From Paenibacillus mellifer (GTDB lineage: Bacteria > Bacillota > Bacilli > Paenibacillales > Paenibacillaceae): a stretch of 64,000 nucleotides of DNA. The DNA lies in the NCBI RefSeq assembly GCF_023195895.1, contig NZ_JALPRK010000002.1, forward strand, positions 1-64,000. Reading direction: 5' to 3'. Of the stretch, positions 25,172-33,984 are shown piece by piece (position 1 is the stretch's first letter; each line of letters opens with the position of its first letter). The notes below the pieces were generated by a model. The model was not told where the DNA came from, made no database searches, and saw only the letters and a program-made list of their open reading frames with translations. Both the position numbers and the translations under genes were made by a program.

Positions 25172-25897
25172 ATGAACCAAACGATTGGCCTGATGGGGGC
25201 CATGGATGAGGAAATCGCCTTGCTGCTCGAAAAGGTGGAGCGTCAGGAGAAGGTTGACGCCGCAGGAGCCGCTTTTGTCAAAGGCATACTGCACGGACGG
25301 GATGTTGTCGTATGCAAATCCGGCGTCGGCAAAGTCAATGCCGCGGCCACAACCCAAATCTTAATCGATCGTTTTGGAGCAGATACGATCTGGTTTACCG
25401 GGGTGGCCGGAGCGGTGCACCCGGATTTGAACGTTGGGGATATCGTCATTTCGTCAACTTGTATGCAACATGATATGGACGTGCGGCCGCTGGGCTTTGC
25501 GCGCGGCATTACACCGTACCAGGACGTCTCCGACTTTCCGGCCGACCCTTCCCTGATCCGCTTGGCAGAAGACGCTTGCGCCCGTCAGTGCACGGATCAT
25601 CAATACCGGGTGGGTCGGGTGCTGTCCGGCGACCAGTTCATCGCGGATCCGGAATTCGTTGGCTCTGTTCTGTATAGGGAGCTGGACGGCGCTTGCGTCG
25701 AAATGGAAGGGGCAGCGCTCGCGCAGGTATGCCATCGGAACGGGGTGCCGTTTATTGTGCTTCGCTCCATCTCGGATAAGGCGGACGGTTCCGCTGACGT
25801 AAATTTTGCCGAATTTACTACACTGGCCGCTCGGCGTTCGTTTGCTATTCTAAATGACATGGTAGAGCATGCCGGCGAGTTGAAAAACTTTAGGTGA
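25172..25897 (+). CDS. mtnN: 5'-methylthioadenosine/S-adenosylhomocysteine nucleosidase
   Basis: This 241-aa protein matches MTA/SAH nucleosidase. It starts IGLMGAMDEEIALLL, has VCKSGVGKVNAAATTQIL and the GVAGAV segment. The base/ribose site carries RVLSGDQFIADP, then the ribose-binding VEMEGAALAQVCHRNGVPF and the catalytic Asp in LRSISDKADGSAD. It cleaves adenine from MTA and SAH, products of SAM-dependent reactions, and feeds methionine salvage. I chose ATG 25172, with GGAGGGAG about 9 bases upstream, over ATG 25127. It is monocistronic and ends in a hairpin shared with acuC. Confidence 0.92.
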   Translation: MNQTIGLMGAMDEEIALLLEKVERQEKVDAAGAAFVKGILHGRDVVVCKSGVGKVNAAATTQILIDRFGADTIWFTGVAGAVHPDLNVGDIVISSTCMQHDMDVRPLGFARGITPYQDVSDFPADPSLIRLAEDACARQCTDHQYRVGRVLSGDQFIADPEFVGSVLYRELDGACVEMEGAALAQVCHRNGVPFIVLRSISDKADGSADVNFAEFTTLAARRSFAILNDMVEHAGELKNFR

Positions 25898-25924
25898 GGT
25901 TAAGTAACCCCGCCTAAAGTTTTA
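25886..25924. terminator. shared terminator between mtnN and acuC
   Basis: The stem AACTTTAGGTG/CGCCTAAAGTT has TTTT on the plus side and TTTTTCAAC on the minus side. It overlaps both coding 3' ends, since mtnN ends at 25897 and acuC at 25922. Confidence 0.7.
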
Positions 25925-27100
25925 GGGATAATCCTGCAAAGCGACCGCGAGAGTCTCGCGGTTTTTTGTTGTGATTTCCGCTCGGCGGGGGATACCTTCC
26001 CAATGGGATAGGTCGTCAAGCCAAGCGACGGGAAGCTCGAATGGAGTCTGCGGCTGCCAGCGATCCATCCAGGCTTGCGGCAGCGGGAGCAGCGGGTCTT
26101 GGCGTAGAGTGGCGGAAAGGGGATGATCGCTCATCTCCAGCCACAGCAAACTCCAGGCGCGGGGAACCACCCGCCAGAAGTCGTATCCGCCGCCGCCCAT
26201 GGCAACCCAGCGGCCTTCACAATAGGTGTGAGCCAGTTCGTGCAGGATGGCCGGCATCTCTCGGTAGATCGACATGCTGCAGTGCATGTGCGACAGCGGA
26301 TCCAGCGCATGGGCGTCGCAGCCGTGCAGGCTGACGATCAAATCCGGCTGGAAATGCGCGGTTAACTTCCGGATCGATTCCTCGAAGCATTCCATCCAGG
26401 AGGCGTCTTCCGTATACGGCTGAAGCGGCAGGTTCATGCAAGCGCCATAACCTTGATGCTCGCCGCGTTCCGGCAGGAAGCCGGTGCCCGGGAACAGGTA
26501 TTTGCCCGTCTCATGGATGGAATAGGTGCACACATCGGGGTCCGAATAGAAGCTCCACTGGACCCCGTCGCCATGGTGGACGTCCGTGTCGACGTACAGG
26601 ACGCGCGCGCCGTAATTGCGGCGGGCATAGTCGATGGCCACCGCGGTGTCGTTGTATACGCAGAAGCCGGCCGCTCTGGCCGACAGGGCGTGGTGGAGAC
26701 CGCCGCCGAGGTGCAAGGCGTGCGTGCTGGAGCCGGAGAGCACGGCCTCCACGGCCGTAATCGTCCCCCCGACGACCCAGGTCGCCGCATCGTGCATGCC
26801 GGGAAAATAAGGCGTATCCTCGTCCAGCAGTCCAAACTGCTCGCCGCGCGTGATCCAATCCGCCTCGGGATTCGGGAGGCTCAACTGCTTGACGGCTTCG
26901 AGGTAGGCCGGCTGATGGATCCAAAGCAGCTCTTCGTCGGTCGCCGGCCGCGACAGGTGCATCTGCTGCGGCGTCAGCGCGCCGACCTCCCGCAGCAGAT
27001 CCATCGTCAATTCCAGCCGGATCGGATGGAACGGATGGCCGTCGTGAAACCGGTAGTTCATCGCCTGCTCATGGTGGACAAATAAAGCGCTTCCAGGCAT
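25922..27100 (-). CDS. acuC: acetoin utilization protein AcuC (histone deacetylase family)
   Basis: This 392-aa protein is a class I/II histone-deacetylase-like enzyme. The zinc and catalytic motifs are HALHLGGGLHHALSARAAGFC (charge-relay His pair) and VLYVDTDVHHGDGVQ (Asp/His zinc ligands), with SIHETGKYLFPGTG and VSLHGCDAHALDPLSHM. In B. subtilis, AcuC removes the acetyl group that AcuA adds to acetyl-CoA synthetase, restoring its activity. It follows acuA with 27 bp between them. The usual middle gene acuB is missing. Start ATG 27100. Confidence 0.93.
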   Translation of the reverse strand: MPGSALFVHHEQAMNYRFHDGHPFHPIRLELTMDLLREVGALTPQQMHLSRPATDEELLWIHQPAYLEAVKQLSLPNPEADWITRGEQFGLLDEDTPYFPGMHDAATWVVGGTITAVEAVLSGSSTHALHLGGGLHHALSARAAGFCVYNDTAVAIDYARRNYGARVLYVDTDVHHGDGVQWSFYSDPDVCTYSIHETGKYLFPGTGFLPERGEHQGYGACMNLPLQPYTEDASWMECFEESIRKLTAHFQPDLIVSLHGCDAHALDPLSHMHCSMSIYREMPAILHELAHTYCEGRWVAMGGGGYDFWRVVPRAWSLLWLEMSDHPLSATLRQDPLLPLPQAWMDRWQPQTPFELPVAWLDDLSHWEGIPRRAEITTKNRETLAVALQDYP

Positions 27101-27127
27101 GGATGCATCACGCCTTCCTTTTTACTG

Positions 27128-27760
27128 TCAGTACATAAAACGCTGCTGAAAACGAATCCGGTCAAACTGCTCCTCGGAGGACAAAGGAACCTCTTTGCCG
27201 ATCCGCACCATCAGGCAGTTCGCCGGATGGGAGCAAATTTCCGGGTCATCGGTGGCGTACCAGACCATGTCGACGGTCTTCATCAACCGCTCCATCATGG
27301 TGCGGTAATCCCACACGGATAAGCCGCTCTTTTTCAAATCCCAATGCCAATAGTATTCGGTCGTAAAGACGATGTATTTCTCCATCTGACCGTCTTCAAA
27401 CGCCGTGCGGATCATCTTCGATCCGAGTCCCAGGGAACGGTAATCGTCAGCGACTTCGACGGCTCCAAGTTCAATGAGATCGGGCATGTGGCCTTGTGAC
27501 CACCGTTCCATTTCGTCGGGATAATGAAAGGTGACATAGCCGACGATGGTGGAATCCTCGCGGGCCAGGATAATGCGCCCTTCCGGTAGACCGGCGATTT
27601 CGACCAGTGCGGCGTGTTGATCTGCCGGCTTGCGGAACGCATCCAGATCGGGATGCATCTTTAAGGTTTGGAGATGGGAAGGGGATACGGGTCCTTCCAC
27701 AACGATTTCACGATTCTGATGGGGCAGGGTGTGGCGGATATACGTTTTTTGGTGTTCCAT
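27128..27760 (-). CDS. acuA: acetoin utilization protein AcuA (GNAT acetyltransferase)
   Basis: At 210 aa, starting at ATG 27760 with AAAGGAGG upstream, this has the same length as B. subtilis AcuA. The GNAT core contains GRIILAREDSTIVGYVTF and the acetyl-CoA loop VADDYRSLGLGSKM. A WHWDLKKSGLSVWDYR segment is characteristic of AcuA. AcuA acetylates the catalytic Lys of acetyl-CoA synthetase, switching it off. Here it is divergent from acsA with 314 bp between the starts, and forms an operon with acuC. The target Lys motif PKTRSGKIMRR is present at the end of AcsA. Confidence 0.93.
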   Translation of the reverse strand: MEHQKTYIRHTLPHQNREIVVEGPVSPSHLQTLKMHPDLDAFRKPADQHAALVEIAGLPEGRIILAREDSTIVGYVTFHYPDEMERWSQGHMPDLIELGAVEVADDYRSLGLGSKMIRTAFEDGQMEKYIVFTTEYYWHWDLKKSGLSVWDYRTMMERLMKTVDMVWYATDDPEICSHPANCLMVRIGKEVPLSSEEQFDRIRFQQRFMY

Positions 27761-27831
27761 GGAACCGCCTCCTTTGCTCGTTCCCCTCACTTATAACAGA
27801 AAAATGAAAATTTGAAAAGTGTAGCCTGTGC

Positions 27832-28021
27832 GCGAAAACGTATGCTATAATGTTCTCCGACATAAATTATTCACATTTTCAGGCCGCGTGTGTGATCGTT
27901 GTACTCGAAATACCGCCTCAAATCGCTTGATGTCTGTCGTTGTTCTTTCGATCAAAACGGATGCCCTCACCCATGACGCTGAACAAGGCTTTCAACTTAC
28001 ACTGCTATGTATCCGTTTTCA
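27832..28021. promoter_or_regulatory. acuA-acsA divergent promoter region with cre-like sites
   Basis: On the plus strand an extended -10 (TGCTATAAT, 27843-27851) is the best acsA promoter element. ATGTATCCGTTTTCA (28007-28021) fits the CcpA consensus WTGNAANCGNWNNCW with one mismatch and lies 54 bp before the acsA ATG. A weaker site, GCGAAAACGTATGCT (27832-27846, two mismatches at its left end), overlaps the extended -10. CcpA control of acsA and acuABC is known in B. subtilis. Confidence 0.55.
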
Positions 28022-28074
28022 TAAACTTTGATCTATTGTTTGGGGATTTCCAAAGATGAAGGGAGGATGAAACG

Positions 28075-29799
28075 ATGAGTCAACTGCAAGGGGAAGTCAT
28101 TTCACCGGGCGTTCCGTCGTCCAACATGGGCAGCTATGAAGAGGCGTATAAGAATTTTCAATGGGAGGATGTTGAGAAACAGTTCTCCTGGTACGTCACA
28201 GGCAAAGTGAACATGGCTTATGAGGCGATCGACCGCCACGTCGATGCGGGCAAGGGTGCGCGTGTAGCGCTCCAATTCAGCGATCCTTCGCGAGAGGAGT
28301 CGTATACGTACGAGGACATGCAGGGGCTGACGAACCAGTTCGCGAATGTGTTGCGCAAGTACGGCATCACGAAGGGGGACCGGGTTTTCGTCTTTATGCC
28401 GCGGACGCCGGAGCTCTATGTGAGTGTGCTGGGTACGCTTAAGGTCGGCGCGGTCGTTGGACCATTGTTCGAGGCGTTTATGGAAACGGCAGTTAAGGAT
28501 CGACTGGAGGACAGCGGAGCGGTTGCGTTGGTCACGACACCGGCACTGCTGCCAAGGGTGAAACGCGAGGAGCTGCCGACGCTGCGGACCATCATCGTTG
28601 TAGGCGACGAGGTGGCAGCGGGAGACGGGATCGTTGATTATAAGAAGGAGATGGAAGCCGCATCCCCTGAAGCCGAGATCGAGTGGGTGAATCGCGAGGA
28701 CGGCCTGATTTTGCATTATACGTCGGGTTCGACCGGCAAACCGAAAGGCGTTTACCATGTGCATAACGCGATGATTCAGCACTATCATACCGGCAACGTT
28801 GTGCTGGACCTAAAGGAAGGGGACGTCTATTGGTGTACAGCGGACCCGGGATGGGTCACCGGCACGTCCTATGGCATTTTTGCCCCGTGGCTGCACGGCG
28901 TGACCAATGTCGTCCGCGGCGGGCGCTTCAGCCCGGCCGACTGGTATGAGACGATCCAAAAGAACAAGGTGACGGTCTGGTACAGCGCGCCAACTGCGTT
29001 CCGCATGCTGATGGGAGCGGGACAGGACGTCATTAAACAATATGATCTGTCATCACTCCGCCATGTCATGTCCGTTGGTGAACCGCTGAACCCTGAGGTA
29101 GTGCGCTGGGGGATGAAGGTGTACAATCATCGGATTCACGACACGTGGTGGATGACGGAGACAGGCGGGCAGCTCATCTGCAACTATCCGTCGATGCCGA
29201 TTAAACCCGGTTCCATGGGTAAACCGGTGCCCGGCATTGAGGCGGCGATCATCGACGAGAACGGTAAGGAGTTGCCGCCGTACCGGATGGGCAATCTGGC
29301 CATCCGCACGCCGTGGCCATCGGTCATGCGGCTGATCTGGAACAATGCGCCGAAATACGAGGAGTATTTCCGCATACCGGGATGGTACATTTCCGGCGAT
29401 ACGGCTTACATGGACGAGGACGGCTACTTCTGGTTCCAGGGCCGGATCGATGACGTGATCAATTCCTCCGGCGAACGGATTGGCCCGTTCGAGGTCGAGA
29501 GCAAGCTCGTCGAGCATCCGGCCGTCGCGGAAGCCGGGGTCATCGGCAAGCCGGATCCCGTGCGCGGGGAGATCATCAAAGCGTTCATTTCGCTGCGCGA
29601 AGGCTTTACACCTTCCGAGGAGCTGAAGGCGGAGATCGCGAAGTTCGTCAAGGAAGGGCTGTCCGCTCACGCCGCTCCGCGCGAAATCGAGTTCAAAGAT
29701 AAGCTGCCCAAGACCCGCTCCGGCAAAATCATGCGCCGCGTGCTCAAGGCCTGGGAGCTCAACCTCCCGGCCGGCGATTTGTCGACGATCGAGGATTGA
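28075..29799 (+). CDS. acsA: acetyl-CoA synthetase
   Basis: This 574-aa protein is an AMP-forming acetyl-CoA synthetase close in size to B. subtilis AcsA (572 aa). It has the adenylation motif YTSGSTGKPKGV, TWWMTETGGQ in the acyl site and YISGDTAYMDEDGYFWFQGR. Near the C-terminus, PKTRSGKIMRR carries the catalytic Lys that AcuA acetylates. It activates acetate with ATP and CoA, feeding it into central metabolism. Its divergent position next to acuA and acuC shows that the enzyme and its modifiers are controlled together. ATG 28075 has GGGAGGATG upstream, and a terminator follows at 29820. Confidence 0.95.
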   Translation: MSQLQGEVISPGVPSSNMGSYEEAYKNFQWEDVEKQFSWYVTGKVNMAYEAIDRHVDAGKGARVALQFSDPSREESYTYEDMQGLTNQFANVLRKYGITKGDRVFVFMPRTPELYVSVLGTLKVGAVVGPLFEAFMETAVKDRLEDSGAVALVTTPALLPRVKREELPTLRTIIVVGDEVAAGDGIVDYKKEMEAASPEAEIEWVNREDGLILHYTSGSTGKPKGVYHVHNAMIQHYHTGNVVLDLKEGDVYWCTADPGWVTGTSYGIFAPWLHGVTNVVRGGRFSPADWYETIQKNKVTVWYSAPTAFRMLMGAGQDVIKQYDLSSLRHVMSVGEPLNPEVVRWGMKVYNHRIHDTWWMTETGGQLICNYPSMPIKPGSMGKPVPGIEAAIIDENGKELPPYRMGNLAIRTPWPSVMRLIWNNAPKYEEYFRIPGWYISGDTAYMDEDGYFWFQGRIDDVINSSGERIGPFEVESKLVEHPAVAEAGVIGKPDPVRGEIIKAFISLREGFTPSEELKAEIAKFVKEGLSAHAAPREIEFKDKLPKTRSGKIMRRVLKAWELNLPAGDLSTIED

Positions 29800-29819
29800 G
29801 GTCGGTGGATCTATAGCAG

Positions 29820-29858
29820 GAGTCCCCTCAAGCGAAGGCTTGGGGGGATTCTTTTTTT
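29820..29858 (+). terminator. Rho-independent terminator after acsA
   Basis: The stem GAGTCCCCTCAAGC/GCTTGGGGGGATTC (with mismatches) around a GAAG loop is followed by TTTTTTT. Confidence 0.85.
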
Positions 29859-29918
29859 GCGGGAAGGGAGGGGACCAGCAAACCAGCCCCTTGGGGGAGC
29901 GATCTCTGTCGCCGAATC

Positions 29919-30262
29919 GTAATTATATTCAAAAAATCGAACATATTCGCTCGATTCCGGCGGATTTCTCTCAATATATATGAAATTTCATACATAATCG
30001 TGCCTTTGGAGCGCCAACCTCGAGATTTTATATGAAAAATCGAACATATTTCTTCCAAATGGAGGGGGCGACGCGGATTCTATTCGAAAAATCATATAGA
30101 ATCGCTCAAATCCGGCGGATTCCTCTCAGTATATATGAAATTTCATTTATAATCGTCCCTTTGAAGCCCCAACCTCGAGAATGTATATGAAAAATCGAAT
30201 ATAATTTCTCCAAACGGGGGTTCGCAGCGGATTATATTCGAAAAAATATATACATTCGCTGG
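29919..30262. repeat. imperfect 155-bp tandem repeat, about 2.2 copies
   Basis: A unit of about 155 bp repeats from about 29919, with a second copy from 30074 and a partial third from 30228. Shared landmarks are TCCGGCGGAT (29956 and 30111), TATATATGAAATTTCAT with its internal palindrome, CCAACCTCGAG, and ATGAAAAATCGAAYATA. No gene lies in the stretch 29860-30348. The unit is AT-rich between GC-rich flanks. It looks like a non-coding intergenic element. Confidence 0.75.
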
Positions 30263-30311
30263 ATGGGGGGATGGATTGATTTTTAAGCTTAATGCCACTA
30301 TTTAAACAAAA

Positions 30312-30343
30312 CAAAAAAAGCAGCAGGTGGTAGCCTGCTGCTT
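30312..30343 (-). terminator. Rho-independent terminator of the penicillin-binding protein gene
   Basis: On the minus strand the 9-bp stem AGCAGCAGG/CCTGCTGCT is followed by TTTTTTTGTTTTG. Confidence 0.85.
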
Positions 30344-30348
30344 TGTCA

Positions 30349-33300
30349 TTACTTACTATACTGCACCGGCGCCGACGGCGGGGATTCGCCCAGCACGTTG
30401 ACGGCGGTGACCTGGATCCAGACGGAGCTGGAATCGGTTTTGAACGAGAAATGCGCGTCCGAGGTGGAACCTACCTTCGTGTAGGAGCCGCCTTGGGCAT
30501 CGGACACATAGACGTTGTAGCTCGTCACGAGATCGAGCGCGCCGTTCGCGTCCCAGCTAACGGTGAACCCGCGGTCGTCCTTCTTGACGCTCACCTTGGC
30601 AGGCGAAGCGGGGAGCGGACCGCCGTCACTATTGTCGCCGATCGTATCGTCGTTGCTGCCGTCCGGCATTCCGCCGTTCGGATCCGACGTCGAACCGCCG
30701 TCCGGGAATACGCCGCCGCCAAAGGCGCTAACGATCGCGCTTGGCGCCGATTCCTTGCCGGCCACGTCGACCGCCGTGACGTAGTATGCGGTGGCGAAGC
30801 CGTCTGATCCGCCGTCCGTAATCGCGGCTGGATCTCCAACCAGCGCCGCTTTCCCGGCGTACTGGAAGGTCACGCCGTCATCCGCACGATACAAGCGGTA
30901 ACCGACAATGTCTTTTTCCGAATTTTCGCTGAACGTGATCGTGGCTGCTCCTCCGCCACCAGACAAGGCGGCATTCGCTGGTGGAGCCGGCGCTTGGCCG
31001 TCGTCAACCCGCGGATCCGGTTTGTACGGTGCGTCTTCACCGGCATCCTTCGGCATATAGAAGCTCAGCGGTTTGTGCCCGCCGGACATCCCGGCGAACG
31101 CCTGCTCCAGCTGCTCCTTGAGCAATTCGATCGGCGTTTCGCGTTTCACCACAACCTTCTCGCGAAGCATATCGGAAGGTGTCGTCTCCAGCGGTACATA
31201 GTTAATTCCTTCATACGTCACGTATTTGGCGCGGATCAGCACGTCGTCCGGCTCCGTCGGCACATACTTGGCGTTGAAAATATCCGTGACCAGCTTGCCC
31301 GCTTGCTGCGTTAATTGGGTCGGCAGCTTACCGCTATAGCCGGACACCGTTTTCGACACGATGCCGTCCGGTTTGGTAAACGCCTCGGTCGCGAACAAAT
31401 CCGGTTCGTTTTCGGTCACTTCGTTCATGACGAGCGCCCAAATTTTGCGCGCCCGCGATTTGCCGGCTTCCGACAGCGTGTTCACCGGCTCGCGGTACCC
31501 GATCCATACGCCCAGCGTAACGTCCGGCGAGTAGCCCATGAACCAGACGTCGGCGTAGTTCTGCGTGGTTCCGGTTTTCCCGACGACCGGGATTTTGCCA
31601 TAGTTCTTGAAGTCGCTTTTGATCGATTTGCCGGTGCCGTCCTTAATGACGGTACGCAGCATGTCGGTCATCAGGTAAGCCGTTTGCTCGGAAAATACCT
31701 GCTGCGGCTCGACCTCATGCTTGTAGACGATATTCCCTTTGGCGTCGGCGATTTTCTCGATCATGTATGCATCGGTGAACTTCCCGCCGTTAGCGATGGC
31801 GCTGTACGCGTTGGTCAGTTCCTCGACAGTAACACCATATTTCAGGCCGCCGAGCACGCCGGTTTGCGCGCTATAGTCCTCATCCTCCAACGTCGTGATC
31901 CCCAGCTTCTTAGCGAAGTCCCAGGCCTTGTCGATGCCAACGATGTTGTTAAACACGCGAAGTGCCGGGATGTTCCGGGATTCATTCAACGCGGTCCGCG
32001 CCGTCACAAGGCCTTTATAGCCGCCGCTCGAGTTCACTGGGATGTGGAAGCCTTTTTGATAATCCTTCAAAATGATTGGCGAATCATCAATGATGCTGGC
32101 CGGCTGAACGAGTCCGGCATCGAGGGCCGGCAAATAAGCGGCAATCGGCTTCATCGTCGAGCCCGGCTGCCGTTTCATTTGCGTAGCATAGTTCATTTGC
32201 TCCGTGTAGAAGTCGCGTCCTTCGATCATCCCGAGGATCGCGCCGGTCTTGTTATCGATCATCATCGAAGCGACTTGCTCCAGGCCTTTCTTCTCGCTCG
32301 GTGGCGAGAAATTGTCGGCGTTGTCCGACACCTTGTGCATGGAGTTGTAGACCTTCTTATCGATGGTCGTATACACCCGGTACCCCCCGGTCAGCAGCTC
32401 TTGGCGGGCTTCCTCGAGGATTTGCGTATTTGCTGCGACCTCTTCTTTGGTCATCTCCGGGTTGTTCAGCATCGCAATCACGATTGCACCTTGCCGTTCC
32501 GTCTCCAGCATCAGATAAGGGAAGGTGTCGTAAGCCTTCTTCGTCGGTTTGGCCAGCGAACCCTTGAGATCGAAGGCCATCGCTTCGTCATATTGCGCCT
32601 GCGTGATCTTGCTCTCCTCAAGCATGCGCTGCAGTACCAACTGTTGGCGTTTTGCCGCCCGCCCGAATGCCTCCTCATTGAATTCCCCTTTACCGTTAAA
32701 AGCGGAGTATGTAGAAGGAAGCTGAGGCAAACCGGCTAAATACGCCGCTTGCGCAATATTCAGGTCCGCCAGATTGCTGACGTTGAAGAGGCCCTTGGCT
32801 GCGGCTTTGATGCCGTAGACTTGATACCCGTTCGAACCGTTGCCGAAAGGGACCTTATTCAAATAAGCCGTAATGATTTCTTCCTTGGATAAAAAACGCT
32901 CTAGCCGCAGCGCCAGCAGCATCTCCTTGACCTTCCGGTCCTCGGTTTTATCCAGGTTCAGGAACACGCGCCGTGCCAGCTGCTGTGTCAGCGTACTGCC
33001 GCCGGTTTGCACGTCCTCATGGAGCAGGCGCTGCTTGATCGCCCGCAAAGTCCCCTTAAAATCAATGCCGATGTGTTCCTCAAAATGATTGTCCTCGATA
33101 GCAATCACCGCATCCAGCACCGTTTGCGGGATCTCCTTGTAAGTGACAGGGCGGCGGTCCTCTTCCGAACGAAGCTGGCCAATAGGTTGGCCGTCACGGA
33201 AATAGGCGAAGCCCGTCATTTCATTATGATTGATTTTCGCTTCAATGTCGGCACGTGACCGCACCGGATCGTCCTTGACGATGGAGGATACGTATCCGAA

Positions 33301-33468
33301 TACGGCCCCCCCGGCAAACAGAGCTCCGGCTAATCCAAACAGAACGAGCCAACCCAATATCGCCCAAGCAATCCGGCCTTTTTTGCGCTTCCGGGCGGGT
33401 TTAGCGGGTTTTTCGCTCCGGGTATTGCGCCGCAGCTTGCCGGAGTTTTTGTCGTTCTCATGATCCAT
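30349..33468 (-). CDS. class A penicillin-binding protein (PBP1-like) with fibronectin-type tail
   Basis: At 1039 aa this has a basic cytoplasmic tail, one membrane helix (about 34-62) and a glycosyltransferase 51 domain with catalytic Glu in IEDNHF (E125) and GGSTLTQQLAR (157-166). The transpeptidase has SxxK (S437-K440), SRN (497-499) and KTGTT (631-635). The last 215 residues hold two fibronectin-III-like domains (about 840-915 and 955-1039), with a Gly/Asp-rich linker between them. It builds and cross-links peptidoglycan at the cell surface. The tail probably binds polymers or proteins; extra beta domains of this kind are known in Bacillales PBP1 proteins. GGAGG precedes ATG 33468. Confidence 0.93.
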   Translation of the reverse strand: MDHENDKNSGKLRRNTRSEKPAKPARKRKKGRIAWAILGWLVLFGLAGALFAGGAVFGYVSSIVKDDPVRSRADIEAKINHNEMTGFAYFRDGQPIGQLRSEEDRRPVTYKEIPQTVLDAVIAIEDNHFEEHIGIDFKGTLRAIKQRLLHEDVQTGGSTLTQQLARRVFLNLDKTEDRKVKEMLLALRLERFLSKEEIITAYLNKVPFGNGSNGYQVYGIKAAAKGLFNVSNLADLNIAQAAYLAGLPQLPSTYSAFNGKGEFNEEAFGRAAKRQQLVLQRMLEESKITQAQYDEAMAFDLKGSLAKPTKKAYDTFPYLMLETERQGAIVIAMLNNPEMTKEEVAANTQILEEARQELLTGGYRVYTTIDKKVYNSMHKVSDNADNFSPPSEKKGLEQVASMMIDNKTGAILGMIEGRDFYTEQMNYATQMKRQPGSTMKPIAAYLPALDAGLVQPASIIDDSPIILKDYQKGFHIPVNSSGGYKGLVTARTALNESRNIPALRVFNNIVGIDKAWDFAKKLGITTLEDEDYSAQTGVLGGLKYGVTVEELTNAYSAIANGGKFTDAYMIEKIADAKGNIVYKHEVEPQQVFSEQTAYLMTDMLRTVIKDGTGKSIKSDFKNYGKIPVVGKTGTTQNYADVWFMGYSPDVTLGVWIGYREPVNTLSEAGKSRARKIWALVMNEVTENEPDLFATEAFTKPDGIVSKTVSGYSGKLPTQLTQQAGKLVTDIFNAKYVPTEPDDVLIRAKYVTYEGINYVPLETTPSDMLREKVVVKRETPIELLKEQLEQAFAGMSGGHKPLSFYMPKDAGEDAPYKPDPRVDDGQAPAPPANAALSGGGGAATITFSENSEKDIVGYRLYRADDGVTFQYAGKAALVGDPAAITDGGSDGFATAYYVTAVDVAGKESAPSAIVSAFGGGVFPDGGSTSDPNGGMPDGSNDDTIGDNSDGGPLPASPAKVSVKKDDRGFTVSWDANGALDLVTSYNVYVSDAQGGSYTKVGSTSDAHFSFKTDSSSVWIQVTAVNVLGESPPSAPVQYSK

Positions 33469-33589
33469 GCATGATCCTCCTTTATAAACAGCAACATTAT
33501 AGCATAAAAAAGGGGATTTGGATGTTTTTTCAGCGTATTTTGGCGTGATATGGAGCCGTAATCGTGCTTATGACCTAGCTTTCGTAGGT

Positions 33590-33619
33590 TTGACTTTGCG
33601 AATGCATCTATGATATATA
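33590..33619 (+). promoter_or_regulatory. sigma-A-type promoter for tyrS (tentative)
   Basis: TTGACT (33590-33595) has a possible -10 such as GATATA (33612-33617), spacer 16, or TATATA (33614-33619), spacer 18. It would start transcription about 20 bases before the T-box leader. Confidence 0.5.
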
Positions 33620-33639
33620 TTATTTTAAATCGCATATCG

Positions 33640-33935
33640 ACAAAAGGCTTGGAAAGACTCAGTAGAAGGCGGAATCCCGCTGCTCAGAGAATCGGTGGTT
33701 GCTGCGAACCGAATGGGCGGATCCCTTTTGAAATACCGTCTGGAGCCGTCCGGGGGAACGCGCTTGAACGATTCGAAGCGCTAGTAGTCCGGTACCGGGG
33801 GATCCCGTTATGTGAATGAAGTGAAAACCGCGAACGGTTCGTTCGTAACCTTGCGTGATCCGAGCAGCGGTTTTAATTAGGGTGGTAACGCGAGCGCTCC
33901 TTCTCGTCCCTTGGGATGAGAAGGGGCTTTTTTGT
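33640..33935 (+). promoter_or_regulatory. T-box riboswitch (tRNA-Tyr) upstream of tyrS
   Basis: The leader contains the conserved T-box sequence AGGGTGGTAACGCG (33879-33892). Its TGGT can pair with the tRNA ACCA end. The Stem I AGTAGAAGG motif is near 33660, and the distal-loop motif AGAGAATCGGTGG lies after it. The specifier is TAC (Tyr) at 33734-33736, in GAAATACCGTCTGGAG. A terminator with a 13-bp stem (33897-33932, then TTTTTT) overlaps the antiterminator. Uncharged tRNA-Tyr would allow read-through into tyrS. Confidence 0.92.
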
Positions 33936-33984
33936 GTTTATTTTCATAAGCGGTTATTTTACAAATTAGATGGAGGTAGGAGCA

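Noticed and set aside
29828-30058. Minus-strand open frame in the repeat region
   Set aside because: It consists of the tandem-repeat DNA, has no site before its start and no protein similarity.
31315-32739. Long plus-strand open frame of 474 codons
   Set aside because: It lies entirely within the penicillin-binding protein gene on the opposite strand, has no ribosome binding site or terminator and an unnatural composition (very rich in Arg, His, Leu).
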